Of a DNA stretch of 64,000 bases, positions 19,533 to 31,567 are shown piece by piece. The position numbers and the translations under genes are program-made. The notes under the pieces were generated by a model. It searched no databases. It worked only from the letters and a program-made list of their open reading frames with translations, and was not told where the DNA came from. Source of the DNA: PRO6 sp035565775 (GTDB taxonomy: Bacteria > Pseudomonadota > Alphaproteobacteria > Rhizobiales > Xanthobacteraceae). The stretch is from positions 620,001 to 684,000 of the forward strand of contig DATMRW010000021.1 in assembly GCA_035565775.1 (NCBI GenBank), written 5' to 3'. Within the stretch, counting starts at the first letter, position 1, and each line of letters starts with the position of its first letter.

Positions 19533-20291
19533 ATGAACGACAGTAGCACCCTGATCCTCATCCCCGCGCGGATGGCTGCGACACGGCTTCCCGGCAAGCC
19601 GCTGCTCGACATCGCCGGCCTGCCGATGATCGTCCACGTGCTGCGGCGGGCGGAGGCGGCTCGGCTCGGCCGCGTCGTGGTTGCGACCGACACGGCGGAA
19701 ATCGCCGAAGTCGTCGCCGCCCATGGCGGCGAAGCCGTTTTGACGCGGCCCGACCACGCCTCCGGCTCGGACCGGATTTTCGAGGCCCTGACCAGGATCG
19801 ATCCGGCTGGAAACGCCGAGATCGTCATCAACCTGCAGGGCGACACCCCGACCATCTCGCCACAGACGGTGGCGGCGGTGCTCGCGCCGCTCGCCGACCC
19901 ACAGGTCGATATCGGGACGCTGGCGGCGGTCATCCACACCGAGGAGGAGGCGATCAACCCCAACGTGGTGAAGGTCGTCGGCTCCCCGACCGGCGATAAC
20001 AGCCTACGCGCACTCTACTTTACCCGCGCCACCGCGCCTTACGGCGACGGCCCGCTGTACCACCACATTGGCGTCTACGCCTATCGGCGGGCGGCGCTTG
20101 CCCGCTTCGTCGCGCTGCCGCCCTCGCCGCTCGAACTGCGCGAGAAGCTGGAGCAGCTCCGTGCGCTCGAAGCCGGAATGCGGATCGATGTCGGCGTCGT
20201 AGGTACGGTGCCGCGCGGCGTCGACACCCCGCCCGATCTCGAACTTGCTCGGCGCATTCTGGCGACCGACCATCCGATCCGACAAGAATGA
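19533..20291 (+). CDS. kdsB: 3-deoxy-manno-octulosonate cytidylyltransferase KdsB
   Basis: A 252-residue CMP-Kdo synthetase that activates Kdo with CTP for lipopolysaccharide inner-core synthesis. The nucleotide-binding N-terminus IPARMAATRLPGKPL, the RPDHASGSDRI motif and INLQGDTPTI (metal-binding Asp) are all present. ATG at 19533 is used; GTG at 19530 is the next codon upstream. The usual QGD-x-P reads QGDTP. Its stop overlaps the pheA start by 4 nt (ATGA), a linkage that is frequent in rhizobiales. Confidence 0.95.
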   Translation: MNDSSTLILIPARMAATRLPGKPLLDIAGLPMIVHVLRRAEAARLGRVVVATDTAEIAEVVAAHGGEAVLTRPDHASGSDRIFEALTRIDPAGNAEIVINLQGDTPTISPQTVAAVLAPLADPQVDIGTLAAVIHTEEEAINPNVVKVVGSPTGDNSLRALYFTRATAPYGDGPLYHHIGVYAYRRAALARFVALPPSPLELREKLEQLRALEAGMRIDVGVVGTVPRGVDTPPDLELARRILATDHPIRQE

Positions 20292-21148
20292 GCACAACCA
20301 TGAAAATCTCCTTCCAGGGCGAGCCGGGAGCCAATTCCCACATCGCGATCACCGAAGCCTATCCGGACGCCACGCCGCTGCCCTGCGCCACCTTCGAGGA
20401 CGCTTTGGCGGCGATTTCCTCCGGCGAGGCCGATCTCGGCATGATCCCGATCGAAAACACCCTCGCCGGCCGGGTGGCGGACATCCACCACCTGCTGCCG
20501 CGCTCGAACCTGTTCATCATCGGCGAATGGTTTTTGCCGATCCGCCACCAGCTCATGGCCCCGCGCGGCGCGACCCTCGAGGGCATCCGCGTGGTAGAGA
20601 GCCATGTCCACGCCCTCGGCCAGTGCCGCAACATCATCCGGCGGCTCGGCATCAAGCCGATCGTCGCCGCCGATACCGCGGGCTCGGCCCGCGCTGTCGC
20701 CGAACTCAACGACCCGACCCGGGCGGCGATCGCATCGCGGCTGGCGGCGGAGATCTACGGCCTCGACATTCTTGCCGAGGACGTCGAGGACGAGCGTCAC
20801 AACACCACCCGCTTCGTCGTGCTGGCCCGCGAGGCCAAATGGGCGGCGCGCGGCACCGGGCCGCTGGTCACGAGCTTCGTCTTCCGCGTGCGCAACCTGC
20901 CGGCGGCGCTCTACAAGGCGCTCGGCGGCTTTGCCACCAACGGCATCAACATGACCAAGCTGGAAAGCTACATGGTCGACGGCAACTTCTTCGCCACCCA
21001 GTTCTTCGTCGACGTCGAGGGCCACCCCGAGGACCGGGGCCTCGCCTTCGCGCTGGAAGAACTCGACTTCTTCTCGAAGGAGCTGCGCATCATCGGCGTC
21101 TACCCGGCGCACCCGTTCCGCGCCACCTTCAGCGAACAGAACGGCTGA
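20288..21148 (+). CDS. pheA: Prephenate dehydratase PheA
   Basis: A 286-residue monofunctional prephenate dehydratase. The catalytic PDT domain (about 1-185) includes the TRF motif in HNTTRFVVLA and the ENTLAGRV segment. The C-terminal ACT domain (about 200-280) includes the Phe-binding ESYMVDGNFFATQFFVDVEGH region. It converts prephenate to phenylpyruvate in Phe synthesis and is feedback-regulated through ACT. No chorismate mutase domain is present. It is translationally coupled to kdsB and ends at a strong terminator. Confidence 0.95.
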   Translation: MSTTMKISFQGEPGANSHIAITEAYPDATPLPCATFEDALAAISSGEADLGMIPIENTLAGRVADIHHLLPRSNLFIIGEWFLPIRHQLMAPRGATLEGIRVVESHVHALGQCRNIIRRLGIKPIVAADTAGSARAVAELNDPTRAAIASRLAAEIYGLDILAEDVEDERHNTTRFVVLAREAKWAARGTGPLVTSFVFRVRNLPAALYKALGGFATNGINMTKLESYMVDGNFFATQFFVDVEGHPEDRGLAFALEELDFFSKELRIIGVYPAHPFRATFSEQNG

Positions 21149-21168
21149 GTCGCCGCGCCGGACGATCA

Positions 21169-21196
21169 AAAGCCCGCCGCACGGCGGGCTTTTTTA
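21169..21196 (+). terminator. Rho-independent terminator after pheA
   Basis: A perfect 10-bp stem (AAGCCCGCC pairing around a GCAC loop with GGCGGGCTT) is followed by TTTTTT, about 20 nt after the pheA stop. Confidence 0.92.
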
Positions 21197-21222
21197 TTCA
21201 AGCGGTTGGGCAGAGGCGCCGC

Positions 21223-21861
21223 TCAATCTGCTGCAGCAAAATGCGCCATCTGGTCTGCGTGCGCCTTCACGAAGGCCGGGCGAGCAGTGGCGCGCGCGAC
21301 ATAGCCACGACATGCCGGATATTCGGTCAGCCCGTCCAGCCGATCGACAAGGCGCAACACGTCGGCCATGAGGATGTCAGCGACGGAGAAGGTCCCGGCC
21401 AGCCATTCGCGCCCTGCCAACACCTGCTCCATGTGCTTGAGCCGGGCCTTGAGGAACTCCTCCAGATGCTTCCGTCCCGGCGTATCGCTCGTGTCGCCTG
21501 AGAGCTTGAAGATGGACCAGGGCAAGCTCGCCATCTCGACGGAATTGAGCGCAGCGAACAGCCACTCCAAAACCTCGCTGCGGGCCCGCGGATCGGCGGG
21601 CATCAGCACGTCACTGCGCTCGGCGAGATGGAGCAGGATCGCGCCGCTCTCGAAAAGCGAGCAGCCTCCATCGGTCAGCCACGGCACCTGACCGAAAGGC
21701 TGGTGCGAGAAATGCTCCGCACCCCGAGCACGAAATGGCGTGCTTGCGACGCGATAGGGTAACCCGGCCTCTTCCAGCGCCCAACGCACACGTATGTCAC
21801 GCACATAGCCCCGCGGTGGCTCGGGAACCCAATCGTAGGTGGTGAGGACGAGGTCGATCAT
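21223..21861 (-). CDS. Glutathione S-transferase family protein
   Basis: A 212-residue GST-fold protein. The thioredoxin-like N-terminal domain (about 1-85) has PFGQVPWLTDGGCSLFESGAILLHLAE, including the cis-Pro and Glu-Ser glutathione contacts. The helical C-terminal domain has the GREWLAGTFSVADILMADVLRLVD N-capping box. It is monocistronic and faces pheA. The substrate is unknown. Confidence 0.92.
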   Translation of the reverse strand: MIDLVLTTYDWVPEPPRGYVRDIRVRWALEEAGLPYRVASTPFRARGAEHFSHQPFGQVPWLTDGGCSLFESGAILLHLAERSDVLMPADPRARSEVLEWLFAALNSVEMASLPWSIFKLSGDTSDTPGRKHLEEFLKARLKHMEQVLAGREWLAGTFSVADILMADVLRLVDRLDGLTEYPACRGYVARATARPAFVKAHADQMAHFAAAD

Positions 21862-21998
21862 TCGCCATCTCCATTTGCTGCCTCACCGGCAAAGGACGGC
21901 CAAACGACTTGCACCCCGACACAACGGACAACTTTTTTGTTACCGCGGGGAAAGCGTTCGATCAGATCAGTCTTGGGCCGCCTTCTTCCTGCCCGCGC

Positions 21999-23021
21999 TC
22001 AGGCATCCGCTGCCGGCCTCTTCAGCCCGAAGGCATCGGCCAGCAGGCTGTAGGACTTCTTGCGGGCGGCATGATCGAACACCGGGGTGATCACCATCAC
22101 CTCGTCGGCCTCGCTCGCGGTGATCAGCGGCATCGCCTTCTCGAGGGCGGTTGCCGGACTGCCGACGAACAGCCGCGAGCGGTGCCGCGCGATATTGGCC
22201 CGGTCGGCCTCGGTATAGGGATAGGCCAGCGCCTCTTCCGGGCTCGGCAGCGGCAAATACTGGCCGGTGTCGCGGCGCAGCCGGTTCAGATCGTAGGACG
22301 ACGCGAGATACTCGGCCTCGTCATCGGTATCCGCGACGATCATCGCAATCGCAAGCAGGGCGCGCGGCTCCTGCAGCCATTGCGAGGGCTCAAAGTGGCG
22401 GCGATAGTTGAGCAGCGCCGCCACCGCGTCATGGGACGCGAAATGATGGGCGAAGCCAAAACCCATGCCGATCTGCGCGGCCAGCTCCGAGCTGTAATTG
22501 CTTGACCCGAGCAGCCAGATCGGCGGCAGCGGCGTGTCGCTCGGCATCGCCACCACCTTGTTGAAGGGGTGTCCTTGCGGGAATCCTCGGGTATCCCACA
22601 GGATGAGCTCCTGCAGCCGCTCCAGAAAGTCGTCGCCGTCGCGCGGATCGAAACGCTGGCGCAGCGCGTAGATCGTCGGCGAATCGGTGCCCGGCGCGCG
22701 GCCGATGCCAAGATCGATCCGTCCCGGAAACAGCGCCTCGAGCATCTTGAAGCGTTCGGCAACCATCAGCGGCGCATGGTTCGGCAGCATCACCCCACCG
22801 GAGCCGACGCGGATGTGCTTCGTCACCGCCGCGATCTGTCCGATCATCAGGTCCGGCGCGGGGCTCGCGACCGACGGAAGGTTGTGGTGCTCCGCCAGCC
22901 AGTAGCGGACATAGCCAAGGCCATCGACGTGCTGCGCCAGATCGATGCTTTGGCGGAGGGCGACGGCGGGCGGCGTGGCGGTGGTGACGACCGAGAGGTC
23001 GAGAACGGAAAGCGGCGGCAT
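21999..23021 (-). CDS. LLM-class flavin-dependent oxidoreductase (luciferase-like)
   Basis: A 340-residue bacterial-luciferase-fold flavoprotein of the MsnO8/YhbW-like group, beginning PPLSVLDLSVV. It has the family's RYWLAEHHNLPSVASPAPDLMIGQIA and GSGGVMLPNHAPLMVAERFKMLEALFPGRIDLGIGRAPGTD segments. It probably uses FMNH2; the substrate is unknown. Its promoter lies in the 449-nt gap shared divergently with metF. Confidence 0.92.
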   Translation of the reverse strand: MPPLSVLDLSVVTTATPPAVALRQSIDLAQHVDGLGYVRYWLAEHHNLPSVASPAPDLMIGQIAAVTKHIRVGSGGVMLPNHAPLMVAERFKMLEALFPGRIDLGIGRAPGTDSPTIYALRQRFDPRDGDDFLERLQELILWDTRGFPQGHPFNKVVAMPSDTPLPPIWLLGSSNYSSELAAQIGMGFGFAHHFASHDAVAALLNYRRHFEPSQWLQEPRALLAIAMIVADTDDEAEYLASSYDLNRLRRDTGQYLPLPSPEEALAYPYTEADRANIARHRSRLFVGSPATALEKAMPLITASEADEVMVITPVFDHAARKKSYSLLADAFGLKRPAADA

Positions 23022-23470
23022 GTCGCCACGTTACGCATTTTTGCCAGCCAGACAATTGGGGGCGCCTGCGCGCAAGATCCGCCAACCCGGATTGCGCAAG
23101 ATTGACAGCCCGGATGACGAGGCCTTGAGAGTGGGCAACTCCAGTTGGACAAACCATAAATATGGCGCCGCCCACAAAAACAACCCATTCCGAGCAATTA
23201 CCTGGTGCCGATTTTTCCTGCGGAGCTGCAATATATCAGCATATTTTGTCACATATATGCACAGAAAGGGGATTATCGTACTGGTTCGGCAGGTGCCGGA
23301 ACATTCCTGAAGGCCGAATGTCCCAACTATAGTCAATCGATGGGCAGATTCCCAATAACCTTTCCCCATGGAATCGCATATGATCCGCAACAGCTGATTT
23401 CCGCCCGAAATCGGCTGAAGGCGCAGGGTGCGCCTGCCTTTGGAAGTCGGTTTTCGGAGTTTGCCGCGTT
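23022..23470. other. 449-nt divergent intergenic region upstream of metF
   Basis: No convincing gene is visible; short open frames here overlap and lack coding character. The middle (about 23130-23300) is much more AT-rich than its surroundings. It holds several dyads: CAACT-CC-AGTTG at 23136-23147, CCATA-AA-TATGG at 23154-23165 and GCATAT-N10-ATATGC at 23239-23260. A small hairpin (AGGCGC-AGGGT-GCGCCT, 23419-23435) lies 36 nt before the metF start. I could not match it to a known SAM, SAH or cobalamin riboswitch. Confidence 0.6.
23239..23260. promoter_or_regulatory. Inverted repeat in the metF promoter region
   Basis: GCATAT-N10-ATATGC is a perfect 6-bp dyad. TTGTCA, a possible -35 box, lies inside it at 23246-23251, with GATTAT 19 nt further downstream as a weak -10. 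A regulator bound here could block or activate metF-metH transcription. Confidence 0.3.
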
Positions 23471-24385
23471 ATGAGTGATCCCGCCCCCATCGTCGCAATC
23501 GGCAAACGTCCCGCTGTGTGCCCCCGCATCTCGTTCGAGTTTTTCCCCCCGAAAACCGAGGAGATGGAGCGCAATCTGTGGGATACAATCAACCGCCTGG
23601 CGCCCCTCGCCCCGAATTTCGTATCGGTGACCTATGGCGCGGGCGGCTCCACCCGCGAGCGCACCCACTCGACGATTAGCCGCATTCTCGCCGAGACCAG
23701 CCTCACCCCGGCGGCGCACCTGACCTGCGTCGACGCCTCGCGCGCCGAGGTCGATGAGGTCGTCGCCCGCTACTATGAGGTCGGCGTGCGCCATATCGTG
23801 GCGCTGCGCGGCGACCCGGCGAGCGGCATCGGCCACGCCTACACGCCGCATGCCGAGGGCTATCAAAGCTCCGCCGATCTCGTCGCCGCCATCCGCCGCA
23901 GCTACGACGATGTCGAGGTGACGGTCTCGGCCTATCCGGAGAAGCATCCGGAGAGCGCCAGCTTCGATGCCGATCTCGACATGCTGCAGGCCAAGGTCGA
24001 TGCCGGGGCATCCCGCGCGATCACCCAGTTTTTCTTCGATAACGAGCTCTATTTCCGCTATCTCGACCGGGTGCGCGCCCGCGGCATCACGATTCCGATC
24101 ATTCCCGGCATTCTGCCGGTGCAGAATTTCAAGCAAGCGAGAAACTTTGCCGAGCGCGCCGGCGCGACGCTGCCGGCATGGCTCGCCGACAAGTTCGACG
24201 GCCTCGACGACGATCCGGACACCCGCCGGCTGATCGCCGCGACCGTGGCCGCGGATCAGGTCCACGGCCTTGCCGCGCAGGGCGTCGAGGACTTCCATTT
24301 CTATACGATGAACCGGGCTGAACTGGTCTTTGCCATCAGCCATTTGCTCGGCAGCCGCCCGAAGTTCAGCCAGCAGGCCGCTTGA
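23471..24385 (+). CDS. metF: Methylenetetrahydrofolate reductase MetF
   Basis: A 304-residue FAD enzyme that reduces 5,10-methylene-THF to 5-methyl-THF. It shows ISFEFFPPKTEEME (catalytic Glu), VSVTYGAGGSTRERT, HLTCVDASR, ALRGDP and ITQFFFDNELYFRYLDR. It sits 1 nt upstream of metH, which uses its product, so the pair forms a two-gene methionine operon. The ATG at 23471 has a weak, distant CGGAG. Confidence 0.95.
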   Translation: MSDPAPIVAIGKRPAVCPRISFEFFPPKTEEMERNLWDTINRLAPLAPNFVSVTYGAGGSTRERTHSTISRILAETSLTPAAHLTCVDASRAEVDEVVARYYEVGVRHIVALRGDPASGIGHAYTPHAEGYQSSADLVAAIRRSYDDVEVTVSAYPEKHPESASFDADLDMLQAKVDAGASRAITQFFFDNELYFRYLDRVRARGITIPIIPGILPVQNFKQARNFAERAGATLPAWLADKFDGLDDDPDTRRLIAATVAADQVHGLAAQGVEDFHFYTMNRAELVFAISHLLGSRPKFSQQAA

Positions 24386-24386
24386 T

Positions 24387-28223
<3,837 letters not shown>

Positions 28224-28249
28224 CGCCGCCGGCGCTCTTAGAAGCAATC

Positions 28250-28284
28250 ACCCCGGCCCTCGTTTGCGCGGACCGGGGTTTTTC
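28250..28284 (+). terminator. Rho-independent terminator after metH
   Basis: ACCCCGG and CCGGGGT form a 7-bp stem around a 16-nt loop, followed by TTTTTC. It lies 27 nt after the metH stop and before the convergent carbonic anhydrase gene. Confidence 0.75.
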
Positions 28285-28341
28285 TTGTCGGAAGCTATCG
28301 GGCAAACGTCGCGGCAGCGGCGTATTGCTTCCGCGCCGTGC

Positions 28342-29049
28342 TCACATGAACTGCACTTTGCCGGTCGAAAGATCGTGCATCGCGGGGGCGATCACGAGCT
28401 GGCCGTCCGCCACCAGTTTGCGCAAAATCTTGCTGCGCTTTGTCAGCGACGCCACCGTCATGCGGACATTGTTCACGGCAACATCCTGCACGAATTTCGC
28501 GTTCTTGGAGTTGCGCGGACCATCGACCTTGCTTGCGGCAATCGCCGGCTGAAAATTGGCGAGCATTTCCCCTAGGTGGCCGACGCGGACATGATCGACC
28601 GCGCCCTTGATCGCGCCGCAGTTGTTGTGGCCGAGAACGACGATCGCCTTTGCGCCAGAGAGTTGTGTCGCGAATTCGAGGCTGGCCAAAATGTCGGTGT
28701 TGACGAAATTGCCGGCGACACGCGCGCAGAAGATGTCGCCGATCCGCTGATCGAACACCAGCTCCGGCGGCACCCGCGAGTCGATGCAGCCGACTACGGC
28801 CGCGAATGGCGCCTGGCCGGATGCGGTTTCACGCACCTGCGCCCTGAGATCGCAGTTGATCGTATTGCCGTCAACGAAACGGCCGTTGCCTTCCTTCAGC
28901 CGGGCCAGCGCTTCGGCCGGCTTGATCGCCTTCTGGGCATCGGGGGTGATAACCTTGCAGCCGGGCGCCTCCGCACGCGCTGGCACGGAAAGGACGCTCG
29001 CGGCGAAAGCCGCCGCGCCACATCCACAAAACATTCGACGGTTCAGCAT
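28342..29049 (-). CDS. Beta-class carbonic anhydrase with export signal
   Basis: A 235-residue beta-carbonic anhydrase. Zinc ligands and the Asp-Arg dyad can be placed in VVGCIDSRVPPE (Cys, Asp, Arg) and VLGHNNCGAIKGA (His, Cys). The N-terminus (MLNRRMFCGCGAAAFAASVLSVPARAEA) looks like a Tat-type signal, RRMF plus a hydrophobic core and an ARA cleavage site, so the enzyme should be periplasmic. That is less common than the cytosolic form. It is monocistronic. Confidence 0.92.
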   Translation of the reverse strand: MLNRRMFCGCGAAAFAASVLSVPARAEAPGCKVITPDAQKAIKPAEALARLKEGNGRFVDGNTINCDLRAQVRETASGQAPFAAVVGCIDSRVPPELVFDQRIGDIFCARVAGNFVNTDILASLEFATQLSGAKAIVVLGHNNCGAIKGAVDHVRVGHLGEMLANFQPAIAASKVDGPRNSKNAKFVQDVAVNNVRMTVASLTKRSKILRKLVADGQLVIAPAMHDLSTGKVQFM

Positions 29050-29134
29050 GGTTTATCCCCCAGACAAGAAACAATGAGAGCATGCTAGATCCAAAATATC
29101 AGCAGATCGCTAAGATGCCGAGTCGAATTCGCCT

Positions 29135-30640
29135 TTAGTTCCCATCGTCGCTGGCCAGAAGGCCACGCACCGCCGCGCGCCAGCCGTTGAGCTTGCGCTC
29201 CCTCGTTGCACTGCTCATGTTCGGCTTGAAACGGCGCTCGAGCCGCCAGTTGTCGGCGAAGCGCGCCGGCTCGGGATAGACGCCGGCGCCGAGCCCGGCA
29301 AGATAGGCCGCGCCGAGCGCCGTCGTTTCCTGAATCACGGGGCGATCCACCGGCGCATCGATCAGATCGGCGAGGCGCTGCATGGTCCAGTCCGATGCCG
29401 TCATCCCGCCGTCGACGCGCAGCACCGCATTGGCCTTTGCCGCGTCCGGCCAGTCCGCGCGCATCGCTGCCCACAGGTCATGGGTCTGGTAGCACACGCT
29501 CTCCAGCGCCGCATGGGCCAGCTCCGCCGGCCCGGTGCCGCGGGTGAGGCCGAGCAAGGCGCCGCGCACCCGCGGGTTCCAGTAGGGCGCGCCGAGCCCG
29601 ACGAAGGCGGGCACGAGATAGACCGCCTGCAGCGGGTCCGACTGGTCGGCGAGCGGCCCGGTGTCGCTCGCGTGCCTGATGATGCCGAGGCCGTCGCGCA
29701 GCCACTGCACCGCCGAGCCGGCGACGAAGATCGAGCCTTCGAGCGCATAGGTGCGCTGGCCGCCGAGCTGATAGGCGATCGTCGTGAGCAGCTTGTGCTG
29801 CGAGCGCACCGGGGTTGCGCCGATGTTGAGCAGCGCGAAGCAGCCGGTGCCATAGGTCGATTTCATCATGCCGGGGGCAAAGCAGGCCTGCCCGATCGTC
29901 GCCGCCTGCTGGTCGCCGGCGATGCCGCGGATCCCGATCGGGCCGCCGAACAGGCCCGGCACGGTCTCGCCGAAATCGGCGGACGAGTCCCTCACCTCCG
30001 GCAGCATCACGCGCGGCACCCGGAAGAGGCGCAGCAGCTCCTCGTCCCATTCGCCGGTGTGGATGTTGAACAGCATCGTCCGCGAGGCATTGGTCGCGTC
30101 GGTCGCATGGACCCGGCCGCCGGTCAGTCGCCACAACAGGTAGCAATCGACCGTGCCGAACATCAGGTCGCCGCGCTCGGCGCGCGCGCGGGCGCCGGGG
30201 ACGGAATCCAGAATCCACGCGATCTTGGTGGCGGAGAAATACGGATCGATGATCAGGCCGGTTCTGTCGCTGACGTCGCTCTCACAGCCCTCGGCCTTGA
30301 GCCGCGCGCAGGTCTCGGCGGTGCGGCGGTCCTGCCAGACGATGGCGCGATGCACGGCAAAGCCGGTGGCGCGGTCCCACACCACGGTCGTCTCGCGCTG
30401 GTTGGTAATGCCGATGGCGGCGACCTCAGCGGCGCTGACGCCGGCGCGCGCCATCGCCTCGCGGCAGGTCTCGACCGTCGTCTTCCAGATGTCGTCAGGC
30501 TCGTGCTCGACCCAGCCGGAGGCCGGAAAGTGCTGCGCAAACTCCTGCTGCGCCTGCGCGGCGATGGAGGTATCGGCGCGAAACACGATCGCGCGCGACG
30601 ACGTGGTGCCCTGATCGATAGCAAGAACAACTGTAGACAT
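29135..30640 (-). CDS. glpK: Glycerol kinase GlpK
   Basis: A 501-residue FGGY-family kinase. ATP-site and substrate motifs include AIDQGTTSSRAIVF, GITNQRETTVVWDRATG, AIVWQDRRTA, SGIAGDQQAA-like RGIAGDQQAATIGQACF and the FGGY signature ALEGSIFVAGSAVQWLRDGL. It phosphorylates glycerol to glycerol-3-phosphate. No glpD, glpF or glycerol transporter is beside it. It is separated by 131 nt from the pim operon end. Confidence 0.94.
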   Translation of the reverse strand: MSTVVLAIDQGTTSSRAIVFRADTSIAAQAQQEFAQHFPASGWVEHEPDDIWKTTVETCREAMARAGVSAAEVAAIGITNQRETTVVWDRATGFAVHRAIVWQDRRTAETCARLKAEGCESDVSDRTGLIIDPYFSATKIAWILDSVPGARARAERGDLMFGTVDCYLLWRLTGGRVHATDATNASRTMLFNIHTGEWDEELLRLFRVPRVMLPEVRDSSADFGETVPGLFGGPIGIRGIAGDQQAATIGQACFAPGMMKSTYGTGCFALLNIGATPVRSQHKLLTTIAYQLGGQRTYALEGSIFVAGSAVQWLRDGLGIIRHASDTGPLADQSDPLQAVYLVPAFVGLGAPYWNPRVRGALLGLTRGTGPAELAHAALESVCYQTHDLWAAMRADWPDAAKANAVLRVDGGMTASDWTMQRLADLIDAPVDRPVIQETTALGAAYLAGLGAGVYPEPARFADNWRLERRFKPNMSSATRERKLNGWRAAVRGLLASDDGN

Positions 30641-30729
30641 GTCGGCGCTTTCGCAAGGCTGAAGCGGTCATCGAGCTGCGATCCGATGCACCGGGGAAAG
30701 ATAGCGTTGTGGCCGAAGTCGAAGCGGAT

Positions 30730-30766
30730 CGCAACGCGGCGGGCTTCGCCGCCGCATTGCGCTTTT
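30730..30766. terminator. Long GC hairpin at the end of the pim operon
   Basis: A 13-bp stem with one mismatch (CGCAACGCGGCGG against CCGCCGCATTGCG) and a GCTTCG loop lies 11 nt after the SDR stop. A T run (TTTTT) follows on the plus strand only, so on the minus strand it lacks the usual U tract. It may still stop or protect the pim transcript. Confidence 0.5.
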
Positions 30767-30771
30767 TGATG

Positions 30772-31545
30772 CTAGACGGCCGCGGTCGTCACGCCGCCGT
30801 CGATCACGATGGTCTGGCCGGTCATGAAGGTCGAGGCGTCCGAGCCGAGGAAGGCCACCGCGCCGGCGATCTCGTTCGGTTCGCCGATCCGCCGCAGCGG
30901 CGTCGTCGCGGTGCGGCGCTTCAAGAGCTCTTCGTCCTCCCACAGCGCGCGGGCGAAGTCGGTCTTCACCAGTCCCGGCGCGATGCAGTTGACGCGGACC
31001 TTCTTCGGCCCCCATTCGCCAGCGAGGCTGCGGGCAAGGGAAAAGTCCGCCGCCTTCGAGATGCCGTAGGCGCCGATCACCGTCGAGCCGCGCAGGCCGC
31101 CGATGCTGGAAATGATGACCACTGAGCCGCCGCCGCGCGCCGCCATATGCGGGATGGCGTGGCGGCACAGCCAGATGTTGCTTCTGACGTTGGAGCTCAT
31201 GATCTTGTCAAAGGCGTCGTCGGTGATGTCGAGCAGCGGCCCGTAATAGGGATTGACCGCCGCGTTGCAGACCAGAGTGTCGATGTGGCCGTAATGGGCG
31301 ATGGTGCCGGCGATTAGCGCCTCGACCTCGCTGTGGCTGCTGATGTTGCAGGGGATGACGTGGGCGTCACCCCCGGCCTTGCGAATGCCCTCGGCCACCT
31401 CCGCGCAGGCGTCCGCCTTGCGGCTGGAGATGACGACCTTGGCGCCCATGCGCGCCAGCAATTCTGCTGACGCGCGGCCGATGCCGCGGCTGGATCCGGT
31501 AATCACCGCAACCTTGCCGCTCAGATCGAATGGCGTGTCTTTCAC
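30772..31545 (-). CDS. SDR-family oxidoreductase at the end of the pim operon
   Basis: A 257-residue classical short-chain dehydrogenase. The cofactor motif is TGSSRGIG (about residues 16-23), NNAG-like VCNAAVN, and the Ser-Tyr-Lys triad falls around SSIGGLRGSTVIGAYGISKAAD. The C-terminus PIRRIGEP.. EIAGAVAFLGSDASTFMTGQTIVIDGG is standard. It follows pimD after 22 nt and should be cotranscribed. In Rhodopseudomonas palustris the position after pimD is occupied by pimE, an enoyl-CoA hydratase, so this is a different last gene. Its substrate may be a hydroxyacyl-CoA; that is inference. Confidence 0.88.
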   Translation of the reverse strand: MKDTPFDLSGKVAVITGSSRGIGRASAELLARMGAKVVISSRKADACAEVAEGIRKAGGDAHVIPCNISSHSEVEALIAGTIAHYGHIDTLVCNAAVNPYYGPLLDITDDAFDKIMSSNVRSNIWLCRHAIPHMAARGGGSVVIISSIGGLRGSTVIGAYGISKAADFSLARSLAGEWGPKKVRVNCIAPGLVKTDFARALWEDEELLKRRTATTPLRRIGEPNEIAGAVAFLGSDASTFMTGQTIVIDGGVTTAAV

Positions 31546-31567
31546 GACCGCTCCTTTGTCTTGTCGA

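Noticed and set aside
23419..23435. Riboswitch call for the hairpin before metF
   Set aside because: A single 6-bp stem is not enough, and I cannot match SAM-II, SAH or cobalamin consensus elements by eye.
23205..23592. Short open frames in the metF upstream gap
   Set aside because: They have no ribosome site, cross the metF start region and lack coding composition. I treat the gap as non-coding.
24330..24386. Upstream in-frame extension of metH
   Set aside because: It overlaps the metF coding region; the ATG at 24387, right after the metF stop, gives a normal MetH N-terminus.
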